Below, one piece after another: positions 39,921-49,902 of a stretch of 64,000 bases of DNA. The notes under the pieces are model-generated. The model ran no database searches. It was not told the origin of the DNA and saw only the letters and a list, made by a program, of their open reading frames with translations. Positions within the stretch are counted from its first letter, which is position 1; each line of letters begins with the position of its first letter. The position numbers were made by a program, and so were the translations under genes. The DNA comes from Sphingobacterium daejeonense (GTDB taxonomy: Bacteria; Bacteroidota; Bacteroidia; Sphingobacteriales; Sphingobacteriaceae), in NCBI RefSeq assembly GCF_901472535.1, contig NZ_LR590470.1:3410001-3474000 (forward strand), written 5' to 3'.

Positions 39921-42024
39921 TGGAAAACCCTAATATTGTCCTGCTTGGTAACCCCAATGTAGGTAAAACCTCTCTATTCAATAGACTTACTAAATTAAAC
40001 CAAAAAGTAGGTAACTACCCCGGTATTACAGTCGAAAAAAGAGAAGGTTCTCTGAAAGCAAATAACAAAACCTATCATATTATTGATCTCCCAGGAACTT
40101 ATACCTTATTTCCAAATTCCCTCGATGAAGAAATAGTATTTAAGGTATTAAGTGAAAAGGAAAACAAGTTGACGCCAGACTTAACAGTCGTGGTTGCTGA
40201 ACCTTCTACCATTAAAAGAGGGATAATCCTATATCAACAGGCGAGAGAACTGGGTTTACCAGCAATATTTGTGGTCAATATGATCGATGAAGCAGATAGC
40301 AAAGGCGTACATATCGACTTCCCAAGATTAGAAGCTTATCTGAAAACAAAAGTTTATCAAACTAATGCCCGAACAGGAAAAGGTTTGGATAAACTTATCT
40401 CTTCATTGGACGAAAAACCAGCGATTTATATCGGTAATTTCCAAATTCCAGAGAAATATACTGCGGCATTGGATGAAGCTAAAAAATTATTTCCTTTAGC
40501 TACTGAATACCTTACTTGGCAATACTTAGCTCAGGAAAATGTTTCCTATATCCCCGCTGATAAACAAAATGCATTAAAAGCAATCCGTGACAAATATCAG
40601 TTGGATACGCATGAAATGCAAAAAAACAGAATCCCTCATAAGGCACGATAAAATTTCAGCGGACCTTGAGGGGATATTAAATAAATCTGAAAATAAAACC
40701 CTCGACACAACATCCAAGATTGACAAAATCTTGCTGCATCCAGTCTTGGGATATGTTATTTTCTTTGGCTTATTGTTCTTGATTTTCCAAGCCATCTTCA
40801 GTTGGTCAGGTCCCTTGATGGATTGGATCGACGGCACTTTCGGAGAATTAACTGAATATTTAGCTACTGTGTTGCCAGAAGGCCCATTATCATCCCTGTT
40901 TATTGATGGTATTGTAGCCGGGATTGGCGGGATTGTAATATTCGTCCCTCAGATTGTAATTCTATTTTTATTCCTGTCCTTAATGGAGGAATCAGGATAT
41001 ATGAGCCGTGTTGTATTCCTAATGGACAGATGGTTTGAGACCTTTTGGACTAAATGGTAAATCTGTAATACCATTGATGTCCGGTGCGGCATGTGCCATT
41101 CCAGCGGTAATGGCAGCTAGAAATATTGAAAATCCCAAAGAACGTCTTTTGACCATGTTGGTGACACCATTTATGACATGTTCCGCAAGACTGCCAATAT
41201 ATATAGTTATAATTGGACTGATCATTCCAAATGACAGCTTCTTAGGATTCAATCTGCAAGGTATTACCCTGTTTATCATGTATATCTTGGGGATAGTAGG
41301 CGCATTGGCCTCAGCATGGATATTGAACAAGGTGATTAAAAGCATCAGATCATCGTTTTTGATTTTTGAGCTCCCAACCTACAAAATGCCTGATTGGAAA
41401 AATGTCATGACCAATGTTTGGGACAAAGCATCAGGTTTCCTTTGGGAAGCAGGTAAGATTATCTTGATGATATCAATCGTGTTATGGGTATTTGGAAACT
41501 TTGGACCTAACAGGAAGTTCTATGATGCCGAAGAAATCGTACAACAAGCAAACCCTAACCTTAGTGGTGATGAGTTGGAAATGGAAATCGGATCTTACAA
41601 ATTAGAGCATTCATTCTTAGGATATATTGGAATGGGAATAGAACCACTGGTACGTCCATTAGGTTATGACTGGAAAATGGGAATTGGGTTGATTTCATCT
41701 TTCGCTGCTCGTGAAGTTTTTGTTGGTACCATGGCTGTAGTTTATAGCATGGGGCCTGATGTCGATATTGAAGATGAAGGTCAGAAATCATCTTTGTTGA
41801 CTCGTATGCGTTCAGAAATTAATGCAAATACAGGTAAACCTGCCTATAATTTTGCTTCAGGAATATCGTTATTATTGTTTTACGCATTTGCAATGCAATG
41901 TATGGCGACCATCGGTGTAGTGCGCAAGGAAACAGGTTCATGGAAATGGACTTTAATACAAACCTTGTTCATGACAGGATTGGCATATGTTGCAGCATTA
42001 ATTGCATATCAAATCTTAAAGTAA
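39920..42024 (+). pseudogene. feoB: Ferrous iron transporter FeoB, two frameshifts in this sequence
   Basis: The joined protein has about 700 residues. The N-terminal G domain has GNPNVGKTS (G1), the switch region YPGITVEK, DLPGTY (G3) and NMIDEAD (G4). The membrane part has the Gate motifs, including GLNGKSVIPLMSGAACAIPA and MTCSARLPIYIVII. Breaks lie near 40622-40628 (seven A, should be six) and near 41032-41034 (three T, should be two). Both are restored by removing one base. FeoB imports Fe2+ across the inner membrane. Confidence 0.93.
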
Positions 42025-42173
42025 TGAGTCTAATTATTCAATACATTATTATCTTCGCCCTTTTCATTATAGCATTGTATGTTATATTCAAACCTTTCTT
42101 TTCCAAAAAATCAGAAACGCCAGGTTGTGGAAAAGGATGTAAATGTGATGTGGAGAAAATAGATAAACTTTAG
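42024..42173 (+). CDS. Small Cys-rich membrane protein linked to FeoB
   Basis: The ATG shares its A with the feoB stop codon. The 49-residue product has one membrane helix (LIIQYIIIFALFIIALYVIF) and a short cytoplasmic end with three cysteines (PGCGKGCKCD). Such FeoB-associated Cys-rich peptides follow feoB in many bacteria and probably act where FeoC does in Proteobacteria, perhaps binding iron. Function is inferred from position and Cys pattern. Confidence 0.8.
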   Translation: MSLIIQYIIIFALFIIALYVIFKPFFSKKSETPGCGKGCKCDVEKIDKL

Positions 42174-42203
42174 ACAGTAGACATAAGACATAAGACATAA
42201 GAC

Positions 42204-42233
42204 AAAATGTTCAGGGCAAGCCCTGAACATTTT
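42204..42233 (+). terminator. Terminator of the feo operon
   Basis: A 14-bp stem (AAAATGTTCAGGGC / GCCCTGAACATTTT) with an AA loop is followed by ATTTTG. It is preceded at 42180-42203 by three to four copies of ATAAGAC. Confidence 0.85.
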
Positions 42234-42310
42234 TATTTTGAGCAAAACCCATTACTTATCTAAACTTCGAAGCCTTTCGTAGGACCTACCTTCAGACCTA
42301 GCAGAATCAA

Positions 42311-42680
42311 CAGCCTGACCGATGTCCTTCCCTGACAGTTTCAACGCCATGCCCGAATCCTAATTGCCAAGTACACGCCCTGGCAGGTCCTCTCACCCGT
42401 CAGTTTCAACGAACAAGCCGGTGACCCCATCTGACAATCACTCGCCCTGGCAGGTGTCCCCACCTGCCAGTTAAACGACCACGTCGGTGTCCTCACCTGA
42501 CAGTCACTCGCCCTGGCAGGTGTCCCCACCTGCCAGTTAAACGGACCAAGCCGGTGTACCCATCTGACAATCCCACACCCTGGCAGGTGTCCTCACTTAC
42601 CAGTTAAACGACCAAGCTGGTGTACCCATCTGACAGTCACTCGCCCTGGCAGGTGTCCACCACCTGCCAGTTTCAACGCC
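42311..42680. repeat. Tandem 66-67 bp palindromic repeat array, about 5.5 copies
   Basis: Units begin near 42311, 42377, 42444, 42510, 42577 and 42643. Each unit holds two related ~33-base halves. The first contains CTGGCAGGTG and CACCTGCCAG separated by TCCC or similar, a perfect 10-bp hairpin in the best copies. The second is a weaker version (TCGGTGTCCTCACCTGACAG). The halves are joined by TTAAACGACCA or TTTCAACG. The array is GC-rich in an AT-rich genome. An open frame on the minus strand (42341-42529) is a by-product of the repeat and is not a gene. The sequence around it, 42241-42310 and 42681-42798, holds nothing recognisable. Confidence 0.85.
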
Positions 42681-42798
42681 TTTATTTCATAAAATTCCCA
42701 AAAATTAAAATGAAAAAATTATCTTGTGGCTTTTATCGGCGTAACGTCAATGAAAAACAGAAATTTGAAACAATAATCAGGAATTAACCTTCTTCAGA

Positions 42799-44238
42799 GT
42801 GCAAGAAAACAACGAAAAAGAACTTAAAAGAGGCCTTAGCAATAGACATATACAGTTGATTGCATTAGGCGGAGCCATCGGTACAGGTCTGTTTTTAGGA
42901 GTCGGACAAGCAGCTATCTTAGCAGGTCCATCTGTTATATTAGGATATGCAATCGCTGGCTTGGTCGCTTTCTTTATAATGCGACAATTGGGTGAAATGG
43001 TCGTCGAAGAGCCCATTTCCGGAAGCTTCAGCTCTTTCGCCAATAATTATTGGGGACCCTTCGCAGGCTATGCATCAGGATGGAATTATTGGTTGCTGTA
43101 CATATTGGTGAGTATGGCAGAATTAACCGCAATAGGAAAATATGTCCAATTTTGGTGGCCTGAAATACCTTTATGGGCGTCCTCATTGTTTTTCTTTATG
43201 GTAATCAATGTTATTAACCTAGCATCTGTAAAAGTGTATGGAGAAACAGAATTCTGGTTCTCAATTATCAAGGTCGTCGCAATCATTGCGATGATCATAT
43301 TCGGAACATATCTCCTACTGTCTGGAAATGGAGGTGAGCGGGCAACAGTCGAAAACCTATATAATGACGGTGGATTCTTCCCACATGGTTGGCTCAGTGG
43401 AAATGCAGATATCGGATACTCAGGATTACTCGCCGCACTCGTCATAATCATGTTCTCATTTGGAGGTCTGGAATTGGTCGGAATAACGGCCGCAGAAGCC
43501 GAGAACCCAGAAAAGAATATCCCAAAAGCAACAAACCAAGTACTGTGGAGAATCTTGGTTTTTTATGTTGGCGCCCTATTTATCCTATTTTCATTAATGC
43601 CTTGGAGAACAATTACTGCGGAAACAAGTCCATTTGTGGAAGTCTTCGCAACCCTGAAAGGTTTCCAGTTTGAACTCTTCGGAAAAACATTCTATTTTAC
43701 AACAATCATAGCTAATGCCTTAAATGTAATTGTACTTACCGCAGCTCTATCAGTGTATAACAGTTGTGTATATAGTAATTCAAGGATGTTATATGGATTG
43801 GCTGAACAAGGGAATGCCCCAAAATTCCTTAAAAAACTGAATAAAAACCACTCTCCAATTAACGCTATTTTAGTGTCTGCAGCAATTGTGGCAGTCACAG
43901 TGGTGATAAATAAGGTAATTCCAAAAGAAGCTTTGGGAATCTTGATGTCCCTGGTTGTTTCTGCCCTGATCATAAACTGGATCATGATCACATTGACGCA
44001 CATGTTCTTCAGAAAGAAAAAAGATGCTCAAGGAATCAAAACAAAATTTCCAACCATTCTATATCCTCTGAGCAATTACTTTAGCCTGTTGTTTTTGTTT
44101 GGCGTACTGATGATGATGTGGTTTACAGGACTCAAAATTTCCGTAGAATTGATACCAGCATGGTTACTCATTCTGTATATCTGTTACGTCTTGGTGAAAA
44201 AGAACAAAGCTAAACAAGCCAGAAATCTCGAAAATTAA
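42799..44238 (+). CDS. Amino-acid permease (APC superfamily, AroP/CycA-like)
   Basis: The 479-residue protein has 12 predicted membrane helices. The first carries the signature RGLSNRHIQLIALGGAIGTGLFLG. FSFGGLELVGITAAEAENPEKNIPKA in the sixth to seventh region is typical of the AAT branch. Substrate is not certain: aromatic amino acids, or D-serine/D-alanine/glycine. The reading frame has no ATG before the conserved N-terminus. An in-frame TGA sits at 42766-42768, so the GTG at 42799 is the likely start. It lies just downstream of the repeat array. Confidence 0.88.
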   Translation: MQENNEKELKRGLSNRHIQLIALGGAIGTGLFLGVGQAAILAGPSVILGYAIAGLVAFFIMRQLGEMVVEEPISGSFSSFANNYWGPFAGYASGWNYWLLYILVSMAELTAIGKYVQFWWPEIPLWASSLFFFMVINVINLASVKVYGETEFWFSIIKVVAIIAMIIFGTYLLLSGNGGERATVENLYNDGGFFPHGWLSGNADIGYSGLLAALVIIMFSFGGLELVGITAAEAENPEKNIPKATNQVLWRILVFYVGALFILFSLMPWRTITAETSPFVEVFATLKGFQFELFGKTFYFTTIIANALNVIVLTAALSVYNSCVYSNSRMLYGLAEQGNAPKFLKKLNKNHSPINAILVSAAIVAVTVVINKVIPKEALGILMSLVVSALIINWIMITLTHMFFRKKKDAQGIKTKFPTILYPLSNYFSLLFLFGVLMMMWFTGLKISVELIPAWLLILYICYVLVKKNKAKQARNLEN

Positions 44239-44247
44239 ATACCATAA

Positions 44248-44919
44248 ATGAAGCAGTACAAACTACATATCGCATTTTTTGCCCTTGCACTGCTTCATCT
44301 ATATGCCGTTTTTGCAAACTTTCCAAACCTCAGATTCTTTACTAAACCATTGATCTGCCTAGCGTTGATCTTCCTTTTATATAAAGGGACAGGGTTAAAG
44401 AAGAATATTGATAAAATTATTGCAGTAGGATTATTTTTCGGTTGTTTGGGAGATACCTTCCTGATGTTTCAGGATAAATTTGTATTTGGCTTGGCCTCCT
44501 TTCTCATTGGTCATATTCTCTATGTTATTGCTTTCATGAAACAAACAAGCCCTAGACTATTGGTTAAACATAAAGGTTATATTTTGGTGGTAGGAGTTCT
44601 TGCAACTTATTCATATTATTTATTTTCTGTCTTGGAGCCTAGTCTGGGACCATTGAAAATCCCTGTAATCCTATACATTATAACCATTGCCTTAATGGCA
44701 ATATTTGCATTTACAAGGAAACATACTGTGAGTTTATGGAGCTTTATCATAACATTTATTGCTGCCTTATTATTTATTGTCTCCGACTCCATATTGGCGG
44801 TTGACAAGTTCGTAGCCTATGTCGCCAATTCTGGATTGATGATTATGTCCACCTATATCATAGCTCAATATGGAATTACGTTGGGAGCAATTATTGAAAG
44901 CAAAAAAAATAGGCTGTAA
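44248..44919 (+). CDS. YhhN-family membrane protein (lysoplasmalogenase type)
   Basis: The 223-residue protein has about eight membrane helices. LRFFTKPLICLALI, GLFFGCLGDTFLMF and FVFGLASFLIGHILYVIAFM match the YhhN family, whose characterised members hydrolyse lysoplasmalogen vinyl-ether bonds. The gene follows the permease by nine bases and converges on asnB. Its stop codon lies inside the asnB terminator. Confidence 0.85.
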   Translation: MKQYKLHIAFFALALLHLYAVFANFPNLRFFTKPLICLALIFLLYKGTGLKKNIDKIIAVGLFFGCLGDTFLMFQDKFVFGLASFLIGHILYVIAFMKQTSPRLLVKHKGYILVVGVLATYSYYLFSVLEPSLGPLKIPVILYIITIALMAIFAFTRKHTVSLWSFIITFIAALLFIVSDSILAVDKFVAYVANSGLMIMSTYIIAQYGITLGAIIESKKNRL

Positions 44920-44932
44920 TTTCTTACAGCCT
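44911..44932 (-). terminator. asnB terminator overlapping the end of the YhhN gene
   Basis: The 9-bp stem AGGCTGTAA / TTACAGCCT has a TTTC loop. On the minus strand it is followed by eight T (the A run at 44902-44909). It ends asnB transcripts and includes the last codons of the convergent gene. Confidence 0.75.
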
Positions 44933-44973
44933 ACAATTAATACAAGTTGATATGATATGATTAAAACGCTGTT

Positions 44974-46665
44974 TTAAGCCCCTATTGTTTGGGGTTTTTT
45001 GTCATAACTTTCGTTATGGACATTTGCTACTGCACGACCCGATGGATCATTCAGGTTTTGAAAAGAGGCATCCCATGCCAATGCCTCAGGAGTACTACAT
45101 GCCACAGATTTAACTGAAGGCACGGTTTTAGCCGCGGCTTCCGAAGGAAAATGCGACTCAAAAATACTTCTATATAAATATTCTTCTTTGTTTTTTGGTG
45201 TGTTGATAGGAAAACGTGAAGCAGCAGTTTCAAACTCAGTATCTGATACTTTTTGCTCAGCTTGCGCCTTTAGTGTATCGATCCATGAATAACCAACGCC
45301 GTCAGAAAATTGCTCCTTTTGTCTCCAAGCAATGGATTCCGGAAGATAATCCTCAAAGGCTTTCCGAACAACCCATTTCTCCATTCTCCCGTCCCTGATC
45401 ATTTTATCCTCAGGATTGATGGTCATAGCAATATCCATGAATTCTTTGTCCAAGAATGGAACTCTACCTTCAACACCCCATGCTGCCAATGATTTATTCG
45501 CTCTCAAACAATCATATAGATATAACTTTTTCAACTTCCTAACTGTTTCTTCATGAAATTCTTTCGCGTTTGGAGCCTTATGGAAATAAAGATAACCTCC
45601 AAATAACTCATCTGAACCCTCGCCTGATAAAACCATTTTTATACCCATGGATTTGATTACTCTTGCCAATAAATACATTGGCGTTGAGGCACGAATTGTA
45701 GTTACATCATAAGTTTCAAGATGATAGATTACATCTCTGATCGCATCAAGTCCTTCTTGGATGGTAAAGTTTACTTCGTGGTGTATTGTACCGATATGAT
45801 CAGCAGCCTTTTGAGCAGCAACCAAATCTGGCGAACCAACCAATCCCACGGCAAAAGAATGCAATTGTGGATACCAAGCGTCTTCTTGATCATTAGATTC
45901 AATACGTTTTGATGCAAACTTCTTGGTAATCGCAGCAATAACTGAAGAATCAAGACCCCCTGAAAGCAATACGCCATAAGGAACATCAGACATCAATTGG
46001 TGATGTACCGCATCTTCAAGTCCTTTGCGAAGTTTTGCGATATCAGTTTCATTGTCTTTGACAGCATCATAACTTTCCCATTCTCGTTTATACCAACGTT
46101 GGGGCTCTAAACTTTCTTTGCTGTATAAATAATGTCCTGGAGGAAACTGCTCAATCTCAGTACAGAAACCTTCTAATGATTTTAATTCTGAGGCCACAAA
46201 GAATTGACCAAATTCATCCTTGCCATAGTACAATGGGATAATTCCCATTTGATCCCTCGCAATAAAAAATGAATCCTCACGAGCATCATATAAAGCAAAT
46301 CCAAAGATCCCATTCAACTCTTCAACGAAACTCTGGCCTTTTTCAAGATATAATGCTAATACAACCTCTGAATCAGATTGTGTCGAAAATTGATAATTCG
46401 GCAATGAATTTCGCAACTCTTGATGATTATAGATCTCGCCATTTACTGCAAGAACAACCTGCCCATCTGGACTGTATAATGGTTGACTTCCTGATTTTGG
46501 ATCCACAATAGCTAAACGCTCATGAGCTAACAAAGCCTTTTCTGAGCTGTAAATCCCCGACCAATCTGGTCCGCGATGACGAATACGTTTAGACATTTCC
46601 AAGACCTGTGGCCTTAAGGATGCTAAGGGTTGTTTCAGTTCAAATGCTCCGACAATTCCGCACAT
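44974..46665 (-). CDS. asnB: Asparagine synthase (glutamine-hydrolysing), AsnB type
   Basis: The intact 563-residue protein starts MCGIVGAF with the catalytic Cys2 of the glutaminase domain. RHRGPDWSGIY and VNGEIYNHQELR follow. The synthetase domain has the PP-loop LSGGLDSSVIAA and LSGEGSDELFGGYLYFHKAP. It makes asparagine from aspartate, glutamine and ATP. The length fits E. coli AsnB (554). The 200 bases upstream are very AT-rich and hold no gene. Confidence 0.97.
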   Translation of the reverse strand: MCGIVGAFELKQPLASLRPQVLEMSKRIRHRGPDWSGIYSSEKALLAHERLAIVDPKSGSQPLYSPDGQVVLAVNGEIYNHQELRNSLPNYQFSTQSDSEVVLALYLEKGQSFVEELNGIFGFALYDAREDSFFIARDQMGIIPLYYGKDEFGQFFVASELKSLEGFCTEIEQFPPGHYLYSKESLEPQRWYKREWESYDAVKDNETDIAKLRKGLEDAVHHQLMSDVPYGVLLSGGLDSSVIAAITKKFASKRIESNDQEDAWYPQLHSFAVGLVGSPDLVAAQKAADHIGTIHHEVNFTIQEGLDAIRDVIYHLETYDVTTIRASTPMYLLARVIKSMGIKMVLSGEGSDELFGGYLYFHKAPNAKEFHEETVRKLKKLYLYDCLRANKSLAAWGVEGRVPFLDKEFMDIAMTINPEDKMIRDGRMEKWVVRKAFEDYLPESIAWRQKEQFSDGVGYSWIDTLKAQAEQKVSDTEFETAASRFPINTPKNKEEYLYRSIFESHFPSEAAAKTVPSVKSVACSTPEALAWDASFQNLNDPSGRAVANVHNESYDKKPQTIGA

Positions 46666-46868
46666 ACAATTGTTATTTTTTAAATGATATTAATGTTTCA
46701 ATGAATTAATGAAACAAAGTAAAGTAAATAAAAATTAAATTCATAATGTTTTTTAATTTTTATTGAATATTTAATAATATTTAATAAGTTTCTTTGATTA
46801 ATTCGTATATAAATAACTTTTTTATTGAAAATATATACGTTTAACATTCTGGAAGCTAAACAAAAAAA

Positions 46869-46897
46869 AAACAGCCTATTAAATTAATAGGCTGTTT
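46869..46897 (-). terminator. Terminator of the UbiD-family gene
   Basis: The 14-bp inverted repeat AAACAGCCTATTAA / TTAATAGGCTGTTT is followed on the minus strand by a T run (A run at 46862-46871). It lies 23 bases after the stop. Confidence 0.8.
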
Positions 46898-46919
46898 ATA
46901 ACTTTATTTTGTATTTCTC

Positions 46920-48758
46920 TTAAATTATTCCATGCAAGGAACCTCCTTTAGCTCCAAGTTCATCTACCCTTCTTTCCACTGCTGGATCTTTTATTAAATC
47001 AGGGGCGTGATGTGGCTTACTCCTTGCATCGATGATAACTGGACCATGACATCCCCAATGTTTATGGGAGGTAAAACTGTCAATTCCATAAATATCGTAT
47101 GCTGGATTAGATCTTGTGAAAGTTACCCACACAAAATTATTCTCATTTTCTGCGGCAAACCCTGCATCATCTGCCAATACAATAAGTTGTATTCCGTTCC
47201 AATCACAATCTTTCGCTGCTTCGCACCAGTCGCCCAATATTTTTGATTCTTCTTCATAGCTTGTAAATGATTGCCCATCTACAACTACGATCCCCGGCAA
47301 AGCCAGTTTAATATTGTTAAATGGCCGAGGCAAGTCAAGATTGCTTGGTAATTCTTTGATTAAATCCCTTTTTTTGTCGCCTACAGCAGCAAATGTCACT
47401 TTAGATCCGGCATTTAGACCATCTCCCGTATAGTCCAAGGTATCAATGGTCGTATTGGTCAAGAAATGTAAATCCCTGCTCAGATCGATTCTTTCAAATA
47501 TATGTGTAAAGAAATCACGGATGTTATGAATGTCTAATTTTGGATTGTCCTCAAAAGCAGATATAAACAAGTATTTAGCTAAGCTCAATTGGTTGGTACC
47601 CAATATCTGATTGGCAATTGTTAACACCTCTTGAGGGCGTTCTACCTTTTGATAAGGGGTATATCTTTCGCTACCGATAGCAAACAACAAAGGATGCACT
47701 CCTGCAGGGTCAACTGCATTTACGGCATGTAAACCTCCAATTTGCTGTGGAATTGCATTCCCCGTAATTTCGTGAATTAAAGCTCCAAAACTAGTATCCT
47801 CCTGTGGTGGCCTACCTACAACAGTAAATGACCAAATAGGATCTTTACGGTGATAAACTTTGTGAACTTTCATCAATGGGAATGGATGTACTAGCGAGTA
47901 GTAGCCAATATGGTCGCCAAATGGCCCTTCAGGCTTGTTTTCATTAGGATAGACCGTACCTGTTATCACAAAATCAGCATCCGCTGATATGCAAAAACCC
48001 TCTTCATCATAAAAGTAGCGAAACCTGCGATTTCCCAATGCCCCTGCAAACAACATTTCAGAAAGACCTTCAGGCAAGGGCATAACCGCCGAAAGCGGGT
48101 GTGAAGGCGGACCACCAACAAATATACTTACCTTTAATGGTTTCCCTAGTTCATTGGCTTTGGTCTGGTGGATACCAATACCTCGGTGCAATTGATAATG
48201 CAAACCAACTTCTTGATCCTGTATATAATCATTCCCACCAAGCTGAATACGATACATTCCTAAGTTTGCATTCATAATCCCCGGTTTGCTGATGTCTTCA
48301 GTATAGACTTGAGGCATCGTGACGAATGCACCACCATCCATTGGCCAGTTAACGATTTGAGGAAGTGCAGAAATTTTGGTCTGCCCATATAAAATTGGCG
48401 CTGAAGACTTCTTTTTCCAAGGCAAGGCACCTAATGCAACCATTGAAGAACCTGCATATTGCAAAGGCTTCTTTAATACGGACATCGGATTCATCTTGAC
48501 ATCAACGAGATTCTTCACATGATCCAATGTATCACGAACCATGAACTTGGATCGCTCGAGCGTTCCAAACAAATTTGAAACCGCTGGAAACTTTGACCCT
48601 TTCACATTTTCAAAATAAAGGGCAGGACCTTGAGCATCATAAACCCGCATATGGATTGAAGCCATTTCCAAATATGGATCTACCTTTTCTTTTATCCGAA
48701 TCAATTGACCATTCCTCTCCAGGTCAACAACACATTCCTGTAAACTTTTATATCCCAT
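46920..48758 (-). CDS. UbiD-family decarboxylase (menaquinone-type, prFMN-dependent)
   Basis: The intact 612-residue protein aligns with the UbiD family: MGYKSLQECVVDLERNGQL, ISAFEDNPKLDIHNIRDFF, FAIGSERYTPYQK and the C-terminal KHWGCHGPVIIDARSKPHHAPDLIKDP. Members of this length in Bacteroidetes are annotated as menaquinone biosynthesis decarboxylase and need prenylated FMN from UbiX. UbiX is not in this window. It acts in the cytoplasm on an aromatic acid. The exact substrate is not shown by sequence. Confidence 0.88.
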   Translation of the reverse strand: MGYKSLQECVVDLERNGQLIRIKEKVDPYLEMASIHMRVYDAQGPALYFENVKGSKFPAVSNLFGTLERSKFMVRDTLDHVKNLVDVKMNPMSVLKKPLQYAGSSMVALGALPWKKKSSAPILYGQTKISALPQIVNWPMDGGAFVTMPQVYTEDISKPGIMNANLGMYRIQLGGNDYIQDQEVGLHYQLHRGIGIHQTKANELGKPLKVSIFVGGPPSHPLSAVMPLPEGLSEMLFAGALGNRRFRYFYDEEGFCISADADFVITGTVYPNENKPEGPFGDHIGYYSLVHPFPLMKVHKVYHRKDPIWSFTVVGRPPQEDTSFGALIHEITGNAIPQQIGGLHAVNAVDPAGVHPLLFAIGSERYTPYQKVERPQEVLTIANQILGTNQLSLAKYLFISAFEDNPKLDIHNIRDFFTHIFERIDLSRDLHFLTNTTIDTLDYTGDGLNAGSKVTFAAVGDKKRDLIKELPSNLDLPRPFNNIKLALPGIVVVDGQSFTSYEEESKILGDWCEAAKDCDWNGIQLIVLADDAGFAAENENNFVWVTFTRSNPAYDIYGIDSFTSHKHWGCHGPVIIDARSKPHHAPDLIKDPAVERRVDELGAKGGSLHGII

Positions 48759-48778
48759 AGCAATAGCACGTAGAGCTA

Positions 48779-48806
48779 CAAATATAAACTAATAGGACCA
48801 ATCAAA
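48779..48806 (-). promoter_or_regulatory. Likely promoter of the UbiD-family gene
   Basis: On the minus strand TTTG (48803-48806) is followed after 16 bases by TATATTTG (48779-48786), which matches TAnnTTTG. The spacing is a little short. The start codon lies 21 bases downstream. Confidence 0.5.
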
Positions 48807-48819
48807 GAAGGTTATTGAT

Positions 48820-49693
48820 TTATTGATCTAGCTTAATGACCTCGGCAAGTGGAGTAAATGAAAACAACATCGTATTTTTCCAGGAGGTATTATCAATTGG
48901 ATATTCCCGCTCCATGAGTCTTTTGAATTCTATGACATCTTCTTTATGGATGTGATATGCTTGTTGGAAAACCATGCTCATAATAAAATGAGGCAATAGA
49001 ATACTCTTAACATCAGCGTTAGGATAAAGCGTTTTTTTGTACAAACGATACATTTCCTGTACAGTTACCGTACTCGAACCACCGATTTCAATAGTCTCAT
49101 TGATGAAATTCTTATCCCAATCAACATTATAAATCCAACGCAAAAGATCCAAGGAAGATATGGGGTTGAATTTTACGTTTGCAAAAAATTTATCATATGG
49201 CAGATACTTGCCGTTGATCAATTGATGCATATATTTATCCAAGACACTTCCCTTTCCGATTGCTAGATTTTTTAGAACAATCGTATACGTAATATTGGAA
49301 ACTTTGAGCAAAGCTTCAACTTCATTGATATACGGCTTATCCATAAGCCGTGCAATATAGACAATTCGACGGCCCCCCATTGAGCTTCGTTAGCTCAATA
49401 AAGTTCCGTAAGGTAATAAGCTCTAAATTAAGGTTAACATATTCGCCCAACGTTGGGACATGTGTTATATAAATTGCCAATCCAATTCCAGAATCTATTT
49501 TAAAAGAATCAAACTCCTTCCCTTTCCGCAATAAATCAACTTTGTCTAAAGTTGCTGTAATCTTCTCAAATAACCGAGACTTGAACAGATCCAAGTCCCT
49601 GACAATTCCATGCACATTAAAGTCTTCCTTACTCAAGTTACTCATTGCTCGCTTCCCTAAATAGGAATTCAAGCCAGATAATAACACTTCCAT
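48820..49693 (-). pseudogene. NAD(P)-binding epimerase/reductase-like protein (atypical SDR), one frameshift
   Basis: The joined protein has about 290 residues. The N-terminus MEVLLSGLNSYLGKRAMSNL resembles the beta-alpha-beta nucleotide fold with a G..SYLG turn. RRIVYIARL then INEVEALLKVSNITYTIVLKNLAIGKGS match the extended/atypical short-chain dehydrogenase pattern (YLG...E..L......T.+R...+.G). The active-site Tyr-Lys pair is not evident. The frame breaks at the six-G run near 49375-49380 (five restores LNGGRRIV). Function is unknown. Some relatives are NAD-binding chaperones or regulators. Confidence 0.65.
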
Positions 49694-49842
49694 CTCTCCT
49701 ACACTTTTTGTGATTAATTAATTATTTAAATCCTAACATCATAAAAACAATGTTTGTTTAAACTTTCTAAAAATTTTACAAAACAAATAAAAAATAAACA
49801 ATTTTCAACATTGTCTATCACATGTAAAAATTCACCCGAATC

Positions 49843-49875
49843 TTGCCCCTAGTCGTATAGAATAAAGTATATTTG
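49843..49875 (+). promoter_or_regulatory. Promoter of the cryptochrome/photolyase gene
   Basis: TTG (49843-49845) is followed after 22 bases by TATATTTG (49868-49875), a good TAnnTTTG match. The ATG lies 28 bases downstream. Confidence 0.6.
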
Positions 49876-49902
49876 TTAACTAACGCATTTCGGGATATTA
49901 GT

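Noticed and set aside
42341..42529. Minus-strand ORF across the palindromic repeats
   Set aside because: Its peptide simply follows the repeat period and has no start context or homology.
42311..42680. Possible CRISPR array
   Set aside because: The units are contiguous 66-67 bp repeats that vary along their length. There are no unique spacers and no cas genes nearby.
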